A stretch of DNA of 64,000 nt, taken from assembly GCF_030503855.1 (NCBI RefSeq), contig NZ_CP129971.1, forward strand, positions 131,501 to 195,500, in the 5' to 3' direction. Shown here one piece after another: positions 47,372 through 57,021 of this stretch. The stretch's first letter is position 1. Each line of letters opens with the position of its first letter. The DNA is from Marivirga salinae. Its GTDB lineage: Bacteria > Bacteroidota > Bacteroidia > Cytophagales > Cyclobacteriaceae. Position numbers and translations under genes: made by a program. The notes under the pieces were generated by a model that saw only the letters and a list, made by a program, of their open reading frames with translations, was not told where the DNA came from and ran no database searches.

Positions 47372-50099
47372 ATACTTTTCTGCTTGTGTTTTTGGCTTTA
47401 TAATCAGGATTATACATAGCCTCCACTAAAGTAGCAGGCAGTTGATATTCACCTGCAGATACTGCATTTAACTTTACTACAAAGTCATATTCAATATTAC
47501 CTTCCACATCAAAAAACCACATGGCTCTATCATCCCGAATATCCACATAATCTTCTTTATTGATATTCCACTGATTCATCCAGCTAGGAGCAACGGATTC
47601 CTTCAACCTAGTATTATCAATTTGCCATCCTGAAGGTAAAATTTGTACTAGAGCTATTTCAGAAGCCCTACTCGCTGGGGAAGTATTTTTTACGCTAAAT
47701 CGAGCATAAAAAGTTTGACCCTGCTTTGTAGTTTCAGGATTTATAATCCTTCCTTCATCATCATAATATTCTACATCTAATGACAGGTTTTTCTCCACAC
47801 TAGGAGCTTCATCCTTTAAAGGAACTCCATTCCAGGAAAGAGTAGCATATACTTTATCTACATTTGAATCATCATTCAAACTAATGCTGATATTTTTATT
47901 GAAATTGTTATTTATAGGCATTCTAAACCTGCCATTCTCATTAAATTCAACGGTACTTCCGTCAGCTAATTTAATTTCTCCACTGATTACTTTTCCACCA
48001 CCAAAATCAATATTCGCCTTGTCAAAGTAATTTCCTAATGCTAGTAACATATAACCTGCGCTTTGGGTGCTTAGATATTCTGTTGAAGATAAAGCTTTAG
48101 CTACTTGTTTTGCCATCAGTTCAGCTGTTTCCATATCATCCATCAAAGTGGCGCAATACAGAATAATGGCATCATCACGATATTTAGAACCGAAATTATA
48201 GGAAAATGGCTCATACTCTTTTGTTTCTGTACTTGCTCCATCAATGATCTTATCCTTAACATTTTCCACACCTGATAGATGGTAGGCTGCTGCTAACATC
48301 CATTTTTCAGCATTGTTCATTTTCGAGAGTTCATTTTCCATTAACAAATTCATCTCCGAAATTGGTCTTTTCTTCGCTAGGCTAAGAATAAATACTCTGT
48401 TCACTCTTGTAGCTAACTTTCCACTTCTACGACTGGACTGCCTGTTCAGCCCGTTAATTGCACTTTCATACAAATAATCAGGAACCGAATATCCAAGATT
48501 TTCAGCTTCAATTAAGTAATGACAAGCATAATTGGTTCCCCATTCTGATGCTTTACTATTTCCTGGCCAATAAGAGAAACTTCCATCGCTAAGCAAAAAC
48601 TGTTGTAAGCGGGTAATGCCCTCATTGATATTTTCATCGATTTCGCTAGATTCTTCTTCATCATAATAGCCCATTTTTTTCAGATACAGCTGAGGAAATA
48701 CTGAGGAAACTGTTTGTTCAATACAACCATAAGGATAACGTATCAGCCATTTCAAGCGATGTTCAAAATCCATATTCGGAAAGATGTTAATATCTAGAGT
48801 GGCATTATTCGTACCCTCTAAACCTATTGAAGACACTTTCATATCGATATTTTTGCCTATACCAACATCCTGTGTTGTTTTATCATAAACCCTACTTGCT
48901 GCGGGGGTTATAGCAATATCAGTTTCATTCTCTACTTTGATATTGCCGGAACTGCCTTCTAACCTGATCTTCGCTTGTCCCACCACTTCCTTTACTTTCA
49001 CTTTAAATTTAATCTGTGAATCTTCCTGATTACTAAAATCAACTGTTTTACTGGCATCACCGATTATTTCTAGTGGGCCAGTTATTTTTAAATCAAACTT
49101 GGCTGTTTTTACCAAAGGATTTACCTTGAATAAAGCAACAGGAAGGATAAACTCATCTCCAGGTTTTAATATCCTTGGAATTGTAGGCTGCATAATAATA
49201 TCAGATTTAACGGGCACGGTTTTATCTGCATGACCATAGCTGCCATTTTGAGTACCCACTACCATTACCCTCACTGCTCCATTATAATTAGGCATATGGA
49301 ATTTTACGGTAGCTTTTCCTTTTGCATCTGTCATGAATGGCCCCTTGAACATACTCACAGGTTTGAATCTTTTGGTGTCATCATTCAGGTCAGTTTGAGA
49401 TTCCCTATAGTCCATTTCAATGCCACCACCAATGGAGAAAGTTTGGAACACATCATTTTTATTGGCACTGATTACATGTGAAAACACATCATAGGTCTCC
49501 ACTTGAAGACCAATTTTTTTGTAAAAAGATGCCCAAGGATTAGGAGTCCTAAACTGAGTGAGGCTCAGAAGTCCTTCGTCTACTACAGCAATGGTAAATT
49601 GTGATTTTTTGCCGTTTGCAGTATTGATTTCCACCTCAAAATCTTCATTAGGCGTTAAATCTTGAGCCATCCTGATGTTGTATTCAAGCTTTGTATCAGG
49701 ATCCTCAATCATAAGAGGAATAATACCAAACATTCTGATGGGTCTATCATTTTGTGTCTGATCATGTTGCTGAATAACAGAAACAGTCACATAAATATTC
49801 GGCACCATATCTTTTTTAATTGGAATATCAACCACTAGCTCTTCGGAAGACTGTTTGGAAGGATCTATCCAGAACCAATCCATCATATCACGTCCCTGCT
49901 CTATGGTGACTAAAACTCTTCCCGCTTTAGGATTTGGTAGTTTTATCTTGGCAGTTTCATATGGAGCATACTTTTCCTTATCGGATTTTAAGGCTAAATT
50001 CCCTTCGTTCAGATCTCCACCAGGCACGCTTCCGTAACGGTAGGCACTGAAGAAAGAAGAACTAACATGTCCATTTCCGCCATCACTTACTTCAATAAG
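47352..50099 (-). CDS. yfhM: Alpha-2-macroglobulin family protein, C-terminal part after frameshift
   Basis: About 915 aa downstream of a frameshift near 50100; together with the upstream part at 50092-52812 it makes one protein of roughly 1,820 aa. It holds the alpha-2-macroglobulin domain, the thioester motif GCIEQ (48714-48728), a thioester-region helical toroid, and an MG10-like domain near the end. The thioester traps proteases that enter the periplasm. On the minus strand it follows the N-terminal part and overlaps pbpC by 20 bases. There is no convincing start codon at its own beginning, so it is not a separate gene. Confidence 0.85.
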   Translation of the reverse strand, partial: LIEVSDGGNGHVSSSFFSAYRYGSVPGGDLNEGNLALKSDKEKYAPYETAKIKLPNPKAGRVLVTIEQGRDMMDWFWIDPSKQSSEELVVDIPIKKDMVPNIYVTVSVIQQHDQTQNDRPIRMFGIIPLMIEDPDTKLEYNIRMAQDLTPNEDFEVEINTANGKKSQFTIAVVDEGLLSLTQFRTPNPWASFYKKIGLQVETYDVFSHVISANKNDVFQTFSIGGGIEMDYRESQTDLNDDTKRFKPVSMFKGPFMTDAKGKATVKFHMPNYNGAVRVMVVGTQNGSYGHADKTVPVKSDIIMQPTIPRILKPGDEFILPVALFKVNPLVKTAKFDLKITGPLEIIGDASKTVDFSNQEDSQIKFKVKVKEVVGQAKIRLEGSSGNIKVENETDIAITPAASRVYDKTTQDVGIGKNIDMKVSSIGLEGTNNATLDINIFPNMDFEHRLKWLIRYPYGCIEQTVSSVFPQLYLKKMGYYDEEESSEIDENINEGITRLQQFLLSDGSFSYWPGNSKASEWGTNYACHYLIEAENLGYSVPDYLYESAINGLNRQSSRRSGKLATRVNRVFILSLAKKRPISEMNLLMENELSKMNNAEKWMLAAAYHLSGVENVKDKIIDGASTETKEYEPFSYNFGSKYRDDAIILYCATLMDDMETAELMAKQVAKALSSTEYLSTQSAGYMLLALGNYFDKANIDFGGGKVISGEIKLADGSTVEFNENGRFRMPINNNFNKNISISLNDDSNVDKVYATLSWNGVPLKDEAPSVEKNLSLDVEYYDDEGRIINPETTKQGQTFYARFSVKNTSPASRASEIALVQILPSGWQIDNTRLKESVAPSWMNQWNINKEDYVDIRDDRAMWFFDVEGNIEYDFVVKLNAVSAGEYQLPATLVEAMYNPDYKAKNTSRKVYVEEMD

Positions 50100-52812
50100 A
50101 ATATTCTCCTTGTTCCGCAGGACGAAAGCTGATATAATCAATCTGATCAGTAGTCGTTATTTTTCCTTCCGTTTCTAAATAGGTCTGGCTGTCCTCTTTG
50201 TATTTTAGCTGATAATTTCTTCTGTTATTGTACTGATACCACCATCTGCTATCATTTCTATAAACTTTATATTGAAGATTCTTACCACTCATTTTATTGC
50301 CTTTCTCATCCAATAAAACGACAGGAAACCTCACTTCTTCACCAGTTTTATAATAATTATAGCCGCTAGGGTCTTTTAAGCCAACATAATTAGGGTATCG
50401 ATGGAGTTCCACTACATTATAATTTTCATTAGGCTGCCCTCCACTTTCAAATACTTTAGCAATTACTTTCGCTTTTAATGCTGAAGGAATAGTTCCTAAA
50501 TCTGGAATTACCCAACTACTACTCAGAAGTCCTTCATCATCTAGTTCAGACTTTAAAATATTCTGACTCAAAGACTGAAAATCAACATCTACTCTACTGA
50601 AGTTAAAATCTTTATATTTTGGAAAATTGATTTCCCATGGGAGAATTTCAACACTGACTTCAGTTTTAAGATTAGCAGCAGGAGTTCCAAATAAGTAACG
50701 TGATTCTATATCAAAATCAAGTGTCTGATCAGTCCAGCTAAAAGTTCTTTTTTCTGGCCTCACTATCACTTTTAATTTCTCCGCTACTACAGTTTCAATT
50801 TTAAGATTTTCACTAAAAGATGATCCTCCCGCCTTAATTCGAATAGAATAATTTCCGGTTGGAGCTTTACTCTCTGTTTTAAACCCAAACACAAAAAATC
50901 CATCATTAGATCTTGGAACAGTGGCTTCATGGATAGTTTTATATTCTGGATCCCGAACGGTAATTGTTGCTTTATTATTTGAAGGGAATGTATTATTCGA
51001 GTTTCTAACTATAGCACTAACATGGATAGAATCTCCTGGCCTATAAACTCCTCTTTCTGTATATATAAAAGCTTGCGTTCTATTTCGACTTGAATGGGTG
51101 CCTCCTACATCAAATCCTGAGGTACTCCACTGCATTTCATCTTTCTTGAGGGCAGTAATTTGGTTGCCATTTTCAGCCAAAACATAATAAAAATAAGTAC
51201 TCCCTGTGGATACATGACCATCAGAACCTGTGCTTAGTCGATCTCTTACATCTCCATTATAATCCAATAATTTGATTTTTACTCCAGAGAGCGGTTCAGC
51301 CGTTACTAGGTCAGTAGCAAAAATATGTGTTCCATTATTCGTTTCTTTGACTGTAATTCCTAAATCACTGACAAAAATGGGTTTATAAATCTGCCCTTTA
51401 TCCTGTATATAACTTAACTTATTACTTTCAATTGGGATACTTACATCAGAAGGCGTGAAATTAATTCGAAGCAAAAAGATGCCATTTTCATAGGTGGAAA
51501 ATAAATCGGAGAGATCAAATTCATTCAACACCCATTCATTTTTTTGATCCTTCAATTCAATGGTTTGGTTCTTTACAATTACTCCGACAGTACTTGAATA
51601 ATTATTATTAAATGCTTCATTTCTTGTTTTCTCGCTCTTCAGCTGTTCTGCTGTAAGGAACTGACCAACCTTATCTGAAAACACTTTTTTCACTTCTAAA
51701 TGGACACGTTTTAAATTAGTAGTGTAAAACTGAATTTTCTTTTTGTTGGAGGAAGGCAAAAGAATTCCATTTGACCCAAATTCAATCTGTGGCTGAATAT
51801 TGGAAAGACTAATTTGCTCTGTTTTTTTAGCCTCAGTTTTTGTTCCCCATTTACTTCTAATACCCTTTTCAACAGTAACAGAATAAGTTTCTCCAAATTT
51901 AAACTCACCATCTAAGATGACTGCTTTTCCTAGTTTCTTAGGTGAGAATTTTACGTTAGGAGATATATTGATTAGACCAGTGATGTCTTGGTCGATATCC
52001 AACTCATCAGAAAAAGTTAATCTTAACCTAGGTTTTTTACCACTTTCATCTGCTGACAGCTTTGTCATTTTCATTTGAGTGATAGGCGCAATGTTGAAAA
52101 CTTCTGAATAACCATTAGAAAGGGCTAAGTCATCTTTGTCAATAACAAACCTAAACTCCTGCTCATCATCATTTCTGTCAATTGGGCTGGATGTAAATTT
52201 GAAATTTTTATCATCTAATTGGCTCCAACTGAGTTTTATATCACCTCCTTTTATTTTGGTAGCTTTTTCAACAGCCTCAAGACTGGTCTTTTCAGTAAAT
52301 GACAATCCACCACTATACAATACTTTTTTAGGATTGTTTCTGTCTACCAGTTCTACATTACCTGTCAAGCTATTGATATCCCTACCTATTACGAGCAAAT
52401 TAAAGTTAATTTCATCCAATTTCTTCTCAGCAAAATCAGAGGATAATTTTTGTAGGTTGAGTTGCCCTTCAATTTTTTCCCGCATTGGTAAATCCCCTTC
52501 AGGAATAAATTTTAAGACTGTGCTACTAACCCATACTGCTTTTCCTTTCACTGATGGGCTAAAATCAAAAACATCAGAAGGGCTGCTTTCCACCTCATTT
52601 TCTTCAATAACAGGATTATTGAAAATCACCTGAACTTCATCATAATAATGAACTTCACCATTAGTGACATAGCTAACTTCTTTAGCAATTTCTTCCGATA
52701 ATTCTAATGAGGGCACCTCAATGTTTTTCTCGGAATTTTCATTACAGGAAATTAAAAATATTAAGGAAATTAAAATGTAAGTGATTTGATTGAAGGGGAG
52801 TTTAAAAATCAT
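50092..52812 (-). CDS. yfhM: Alpha-2-macroglobulin family lipoprotein, N-terminal part, ends at frameshift
   Basis: 906 aa. Lipoprotein signal with lipobox (IFLISC, Cys23), then a series of MG beta-sandwich domains and the bait-region side (GVYRPGDSIHVSAIVRN is the MG2 signature). The frame ends in TGA at 50092 right after RPAEQGEYSY, where the family continues GEY-LIEVSDGG. Skipping one T at minus-strand position 50100 restores the frame and joins it to the C-terminal part. As deposited the gene is broken, by true mutation or assembly error. Located at the outer surface of the inner membrane or on the outer membrane. Confidence 0.88.
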   Translation of the reverse strand: MIFKLPFNQITYILISLIFLISCNENSEKNIEVPSLELSEEIAKEVSYVTNGEVHYYDEVQVIFNNPVIEENEVESSPSDVFDFSPSVKGKAVWVSSTVLKFIPEGDLPMREKIEGQLNLQKLSSDFAEKKLDEINFNLLVIGRDINSLTGNVELVDRNNPKKVLYSGGLSFTEKTSLEAVEKATKIKGGDIKLSWSQLDDKNFKFTSSPIDRNDDEQEFRFVIDKDDLALSNGYSEVFNIAPITQMKMTKLSADESGKKPRLRLTFSDELDIDQDITGLINISPNVKFSPKKLGKAVILDGEFKFGETYSVTVEKGIRSKWGTKTEAKKTEQISLSNIQPQIEFGSNGILLPSSNKKKIQFYTTNLKRVHLEVKKVFSDKVGQFLTAEQLKSEKTRNEAFNNNYSSTVGVIVKNQTIELKDQKNEWVLNEFDLSDLFSTYENGIFLLRINFTPSDVSIPIESNKLSYIQDKGQIYKPIFVSDLGITVKETNNGTHIFATDLVTAEPLSGVKIKLLDYNGDVRDRLSTGSDGHVSTGSTYFYYVLAENGNQITALKKDEMQWSTSGFDVGGTHSSRNRTQAFIYTERGVYRPGDSIHVSAIVRNSNNTFPSNNKATITVRDPEYKTIHEATVPRSNDGFFVFGFKTESKAPTGNYSIRIKAGGSSFSENLKIETVVAEKLKVIVRPEKRTFSWTDQTLDFDIESRYLFGTPAANLKTEVSVEILPWEINFPKYKDFNFSRVDVDFQSLSQNILKSELDDEGLLSSSWVIPDLGTIPSALKAKVIAKVFESGGQPNENYNVVELHRYPNYVGLKDPSGYNYYKTGEEVRFPVVLLDEKGNKMSGKNLQYKVYRNDSRWWYQYNNRRNYQLKYKEDSQTYLETEGKITTTDQIDYISFRPAEQGEYSY
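50095..50106 (-). other. Frameshift point in alpha-2-macroglobulin gene
   Basis: The upstream frame reads GAA TAT TCT TAT TGA. Dropping one T after GAA TAT gives CTT ATT GAA and joins two homologous halves (GEY then LIEVSDGG). The shift is +1. Confidence 0.8.
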
Positions 52813-52912
52813 GATTTATAGGCGTTATTTGAAAATTAGCCTTAAATCTAAATAAAATGATACAAATTAAAGAATATACAAATGGATTTATCATTAAAAT
52901 AGAGAAATCGTA

Positions 52913-53494
52913 TCAAGTTTCAGACTTAAGAATCCACTTTGGAGTCTCAGGAGCTTGATATTGTTCCATTTTAGCTAATAAACTTTGAATATTTTCATCA
53001 CTCAAAAGCATCTCTCTGTTGATTTCTTTTAAGAATTTTTGTTCAGTCATTTGAGAAAGCATATCCAAAAGTGGTTGATAGAAGTTTTCTATATTCAATA
53101 AGCCAACAGGTTTTTTATGTAAGCCCAATTGACCCCAAGTCAAGATTTCAAAGAGTTCTTCCATGGTTCCAAACCCACCTGGAAGGGCAATAAAACCATC
53201 TGCCAAATCATGCATTTTCAGTTTTCTTTCGTGCATGGATTCCACCACGATCATTTCAGACAATTCAGTATGGGCAACCTCTTTGGTTTTCAAAAAATCG
53301 GGAATAACCCCTATCACTTCTCCCTTTTCGCTTAATGCACCATCCGCCACAGCACCCATTAAGCCAATTTTAGCTCCACCATAAACTACGCCAATATTTT
53401 TTTGAGCTAAAATTTTACCCAAAAGAAAAGCTTCTTCACTGTATTTTCCGTTTTTGCCTGCGCTTGAACCACAGAATACTGTTATTCTCTTCAT
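52913..53494 (-). CDS. LOG-family protein (TIGR00730; cytokinin riboside 5'-monophosphate phosphoribohydrolase-like)
   Basis: 193 aa. ITVFCGSSAG opens the Rossmann fold, VYGGAKIGLMGAVADGAL and PGGFGTMEELFEILTW (PGGxGT-x-E) are the LOG active-site motifs. LOG proteins cleave nucleoside 5'-monophosphates to base and ribose 5-phosphate; in bacteria the natural substrate is usually unclear. It ends in a short C-terminal tail (TPKWILKSET). It starts 29 bases after the DUF4269 gene. Confidence 0.92.
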   Translation of the reverse strand: MKRITVFCGSSAGKNGKYSEEAFLLGKILAQKNIGVVYGGAKIGLMGAVADGALSEKGEVIGVIPDFLKTKEVAHTELSEMIVVESMHERKLKMHDLADGFIALPGGFGTMEELFEILTWGQLGLHKKPVGLLNIENFYQPLLDMLSQMTEQKFLKEINREMLLSDENIQSLLAKMEQYQAPETPKWILKSET

Positions 53495-53523
53495 AACTAA
53501 TGATAACTTAAATTTAAGTCATA

Positions 53524-54060
53524 TCAAATGATTTTCTGTTGCTTTCCATAATCCAGGAGTGCTTGATAAGAATCTCCTTTCAAATTTAATAGTTGTGCAA
53601 ATGCTGGTTCTGTTTTAATTCCTGATTCTTTTAACCTGATTATCTCTTTTCTAAACTCTTCCTCTTTATCAATTAACACTTTATATTCAATAAGCATATG
53701 TTGATAAGCCATTTGCTGATTTGAAGGCTTATTTTGCGCAAAGATTTCTACTGGAAAATCTTCTAATTCAAAACGAACTATTACGGTTGGCTCATCTTGG
53801 AATGTTTTTTCCACTATTGAAAATCGGGGGTAATCATTAAAATGTTTCAGGATTTCTTTTTTAAAAACTTCCTTCTCTTCAAATGAGCAAACAATATCTA
53901 AATCACTATTTTTTATGGCTATGTCAATAGGAATTGTTCCAACTAGAAGAGGCTGAAAATTTGCCAGTTTATCCATGACTTCATTTTCAGTCAAAACTTT
54001 ATGAGCTTCTTTTTGAAGCTGGTTCCCGTTTTTGAGATAGTCAATAGACTTAAAAATCAT
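53524..54060 (-). CDS. DUF4269 protein (nucleotidyltransferase-like fold)
   Basis: 178 aa. LLVGTIPIDIAIKNSDLDIVCSF carries the GT-x12-DxD pattern of a minimal nucleotidyltransferase fold, typical of DUF4269; VEIFAQNKPSNQQMAYQHM is the second conserved part. The exact reaction is unknown. It is next to the LOG-family gene on the same strand. Confidence 0.85.
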   Translation of the reverse strand: MIFKSIDYLKNGNQLQKEAHKVLTENEVMDKLANFQPLLVGTIPIDIAIKNSDLDIVCSFEEKEVFKKEILKHFNDYPRFSIVEKTFQDEPTVIVRFELEDFPVEIFAQNKPSNQQMAYQHMLIEYKVLIDKEEEFRKEIIRLKESGIKTEPAFAQLLNLKGDSYQALLDYGKQQKII

Positions 54061-54141
54061 TTTGTTGTTTTTATTTAACAGTTTGAATTTTTGTTAAATA
54101 CATAAAACAGTTTTACAAATTGTTGTACGGAAACAACACTC

Positions 54142-55479
54142 TTAAACCTTAAACAACATCCTCTCTCCCACACCTGCTTCAATTATTTTTCCATTGTCAT
54201 ATACTTTCTTCCCATTTACAAAAGTGCTTTCAATGGATGATTGAAAAGTATGCCCTTCAAAAGGAGACCAACCGCATTTGGCTAAGATGTTTTCTTTGGT
54301 GACAGCGTATTCCTTTTCCAAATCCACCAAAACACAATCAGCATGATAACCTTCTCGGATATAGCCCCGATCCTCTATTCTAAATAAAATCGCCACGTTA
54401 TGAGATGCTTTTTGAGCAATTTTTTCCAAGCTGATTTTTCCTTGTTTGTAAAAATCCAAAAGGGCTAACAAACTGTGTTGGGCCAAAGGTCCGCCAGATG
54501 GGGCAGAAAAATATTTATTCTGCTTTTCCTCTAAAGTATGAGGCGCATGATCAGTGGCAATCACATCAATTTTATCATCTAACAAAGCCTGGAAAATTGT
54601 GTCTCTATCCTGAGCGGTCTTTACAGCCGGATTCCATTTAATGAAAGTGCCTTTTTCTTTATAATCAGCATCTGAAAACCATAAATGATGGATACAGGCT
54701 TCTGCAGTGATTTTTTTCTGCTCTAAAGGAATGGAATTATCAAATAATTCAGTTTCTTTTCCTGTTGAAATATGTAAAACGTGAAGTCTAGACCCATGTT
54801 CTTTCGCCAACTTCACCGCCAATGAGGAAGATAAATAACAGGCTTCTTCAGAGCGGATAATGGGATGCATTTCAATAGGGACATCCTCTCCGTATTCCTT
54901 TTTGAATTTTTCGGTATTGGCTCTAATGGTGGCTTCATCCTCACAGTGAGTAGCAATTAGCATAGGGACTTTAGAGAAAATATTGTTTAGGGTTTGTTCA
55001 TTATCAACCAGCATATTTCCAGTTGAACTACCCATAAAAACTTTTACACCGCATACTGTCCTTGGATCGGTTTTTAATACTTCCTCAATATTGTCATTGC
55101 TGGCACCCATAAAAAATGAGTAATTGGCAATAGAGCTTTTAGCCGCAATTTGATATTTATCTTCTAATAATTCCTGAGTCAAAGCATTGGGAACTGTATT
55201 GGGCATTTCCATAAAAGAAGTGATACCTCCAGCCACAGCTGCTCTCGATTCTGTGAAAATATTGGCTTTATGCGTTAAACCCGGTTCCCGAAAATGCACC
55301 TGATCATCAATTAAGCCAGGAAAAAGGTATTTTCCATTAGCATCAATTACCTCATCTACCTCATCAGCATTGATACTAGAAGCAATTTTTTCGAAGCGAC
55401 CGTTTTTCATCAGCACATCTAACTGCTGAATTCGCCCGTCATTTACTATATTTGCATTGACAATCAGAATGGTTTTCAT
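54142..55479 (-). CDS. pyrC: Dihydroorotase
   Basis: 445 aa, a class I type enzyme of pyrimidine synthesis that closes carbamoyl-aspartate to dihydroorotate. PGLIDDQVHFREPG is the metal site; the first of the two expected histidines is Gln, which I recall as usual in Bacteroidota dihydroorotases. VKVFMGSSTGNML holds the lysine likely to be carboxylated, and ATDHAPHT the last metal Asp. It is divergent from the DEAD-box helicase gene with 34 bases between starts. Confidence 0.92.
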   Translation of the reverse strand: MKTILIVNANIVNDGRIQQLDVLMKNGRFEKIASSINADEVDEVIDANGKYLFPGLIDDQVHFREPGLTHKANIFTESRAAVAGGITSFMEMPNTVPNALTQELLEDKYQIAAKSSIANYSFFMGASNDNIEEVLKTDPRTVCGVKVFMGSSTGNMLVDNEQTLNNIFSKVPMLIATHCEDEATIRANTEKFKKEYGEDVPIEMHPIIRSEEACYLSSSLAVKLAKEHGSRLHVLHISTGKETELFDNSIPLEQKKITAEACIHHLWFSDADYKEKGTFIKWNPAVKTAQDRDTIFQALLDDKIDVIATDHAPHTLEEKQNKYFSAPSGGPLAQHSLLALLDFYKQGKISLEKIAQKASHNVAILFRIEDRGYIREGYHADCVLVDLEKEYAVTKENILAKCGWSPFEGHTFQSSIESTFVNGKKVYDNGKIIEAGVGERMLFKV

Positions 55480-55513
55480 ATTTCAGTTAATTTTTCCTTA
55501 AAGAACAGACTTC

Positions 55514-56833
55514 ATGTCGCAAGATACCGCATCCTTTCAAGATTTTAAACTCAACAAACAATTATTCAATGCCATTGATGATTTGGGTTATCAAAAACCG
55601 TCTGAAATCCAAGTTAAAGCTATTCCACGGATTTTAAACGGGCATGATGTAGTGGGTATAGCGCAAACCGGAACCGGAAAAACTGCGGCTTTTGTGTTAC
55701 CTATTTTGATGAAATTAAAATATGCGCAAGGAAAAGATCCAAGAGGATTGATTTTAGCTCCAACTCGTGAATTGGCTATGCAGGTATATGAAAATATTTT
55801 GGAATTAGGGAAATATACGGATTTGCGTACGGTTTGTCTTTATGGTGGGATTGGCTCTAAAAAACAGGAAGCTGAAATAACTGCTGGTTGCGATATCATT
55901 GTGGCCACTCCTGGCAGATTATTGGATATTTACAATGCGGGTGTACTGAAAACTAAGCAAATTAAAACTTTTGTGTTAGATGAAGCTGATCGCATGATGG
56001 ATATGGGCTTTATGCCTCAAATTCGAAGAGTATTGGAGCTTTTGCCGATGAAAAAACAGAATTTATTTTTCTCAGCCACTTTTCCTGAAAAAGTTGAAAA
56101 ATACGCCTATGAATTTACTGACTTCCCCGAAAAGGTGGAAGTAACACCAGAATTTATGACTGCTGAATTAATCGAACAAAAATTATATCATGTCCCCAAT
56201 TTCTTAACTAAAATCAATTTGTTGAAATATTTACTCGACAAAGAAGAATTCAGCAAGGTTTTAGTTTTTGTCAGGACTCGAACCAATGCCAATAATGTCT
56301 TCAATTTTGTAGAGCGAAAAATCACAAAAGATTCAAGAGTAATTCATGCCAATAAGGCGCAATCGACCCGAATCAATGCTATTAAAGATTTCAAAGAGGG
56401 TAATATAAAAGTTTTAGTGAGCACAGATGTTAGTGCAAGGGGAATTGATGTAGATGAAATCAGTCATGTGATCAATTTTGAGGTGCCTAATAAATATGAA
56501 GAATATGTGCACAGAATTGGACGAACTGGCAGAGCCGAACATCATGGCATTGCCATCAGTTTTGTAGATCCATCTGACATCTATCATATCGAGAAAATTG
56601 AAGAATTAATTAGCAAAAAAATTGCTGTTGAAGAACTTCCTAAAGAAGTAGAATTGATGGAAACTATGCCAAAAGAAAAGAAAGATATGGCATTGGAAAT
56701 TGACCGTCAGAAACATCTGGACAACCCTGACTTTCAAGGGGCCTTTCATGAGAAGAAAAAGAAAAACCTTAGTGGAAAAGCAAGAGACAAGGCTTTTGGG
56801 AATAGACCTAAGGATAAGAGGAGGAAAAAATAA
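55514..56833 (+). CDS. DEAD-box RNA helicase
   Basis: 439 aa. All motifs are present: Q motif (KPSEIQVKAIPRIL), motif I AQTGTGKT, Ia PTRELAMQ, II DEAD, III SAT, IV-V FVRTRTNAN and STDVSARGIDVDEI, and VI HRIGRTGR. The tail is strongly basic (KKKKNLSGKARDKAFGNRPK), like RhlE-type helicases that help ribosome assembly and cold growth. It stands divergent from pyrC. Confidence 0.95.
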   Translation: MSQDTASFQDFKLNKQLFNAIDDLGYQKPSEIQVKAIPRILNGHDVVGIAQTGTGKTAAFVLPILMKLKYAQGKDPRGLILAPTRELAMQVYENILELGKYTDLRTVCLYGGIGSKKQEAEITAGCDIIVATPGRLLDIYNAGVLKTKQIKTFVLDEADRMMDMGFMPQIRRVLELLPMKKQNLFFSATFPEKVEKYAYEFTDFPEKVEVTPEFMTAELIEQKLYHVPNFLTKINLLKYLLDKEEFSKVLVFVRTRTNANNVFNFVERKITKDSRVIHANKAQSTRINAIKDFKEGNIKVLVSTDVSARGIDVDEISHVINFEVPNKYEEYVHRIGRTGRAEHHGIAISFVDPSDIYHIEKIEELISKKIAVEELPKEVELMETMPKEKKDMALEIDRQKHLDNPDFQGAFHEKKKKNLSGKARDKAFGNRPKDKRRKK

Positions 56834-57021
56834 GTTGACAGCTTGGCGAGTTTTCAAGTTGGCAGGTTAATATGATTTGATTAATCGAAGAGAGGATGAA
56901 TTGGTTCAATAACTTTTTGTCGATTGGATATTGTCAATTGTCTATTTATTAGGAATTACTGAAGGAGGTAGAATTAGTGAAAAAGTCTGGACTCTGGATT
57001 CTAGACTCTAAAATCTCAAGT
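56834..57021. other. Intergenic stretch with imperfect inverted repeats
   Basis: Contains AGTCTGGACTCTGG followed by TCTAGACTCT, an imperfect inverted pair, plus two similar halves of a CTTGGC/GTTGGC element. The motif resembles short repeated intergenic elements I remember from related genomes, but that cannot be checked here. It also holds a GAAGGAGG ribosome-binding-like sequence. Confidence 0.3.

Noticed and set aside
50092..50141. Programmed +1 frameshift (RF2-like), because AAGGAG lies before the TGA
   Set aside because: The AAGGAG-like bases lie too far from the stop and no CTT-TGA slippery site is present; a simple indel explains the break better.
52136..52633. Open plus-strand frame of 165 codons
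   Set aside because: It is antisense to the alpha-2-macroglobulin gene and its composition is that of a mirror frame (Ser/Leu-rich).
54142..55479. Gln in place of the first metal His of dihydroorotase as a sign of inactivity
   Set aside because: I recall the same DDQVHFREPG in other Bacteroidota enzymes, so it is likely normal for the group.
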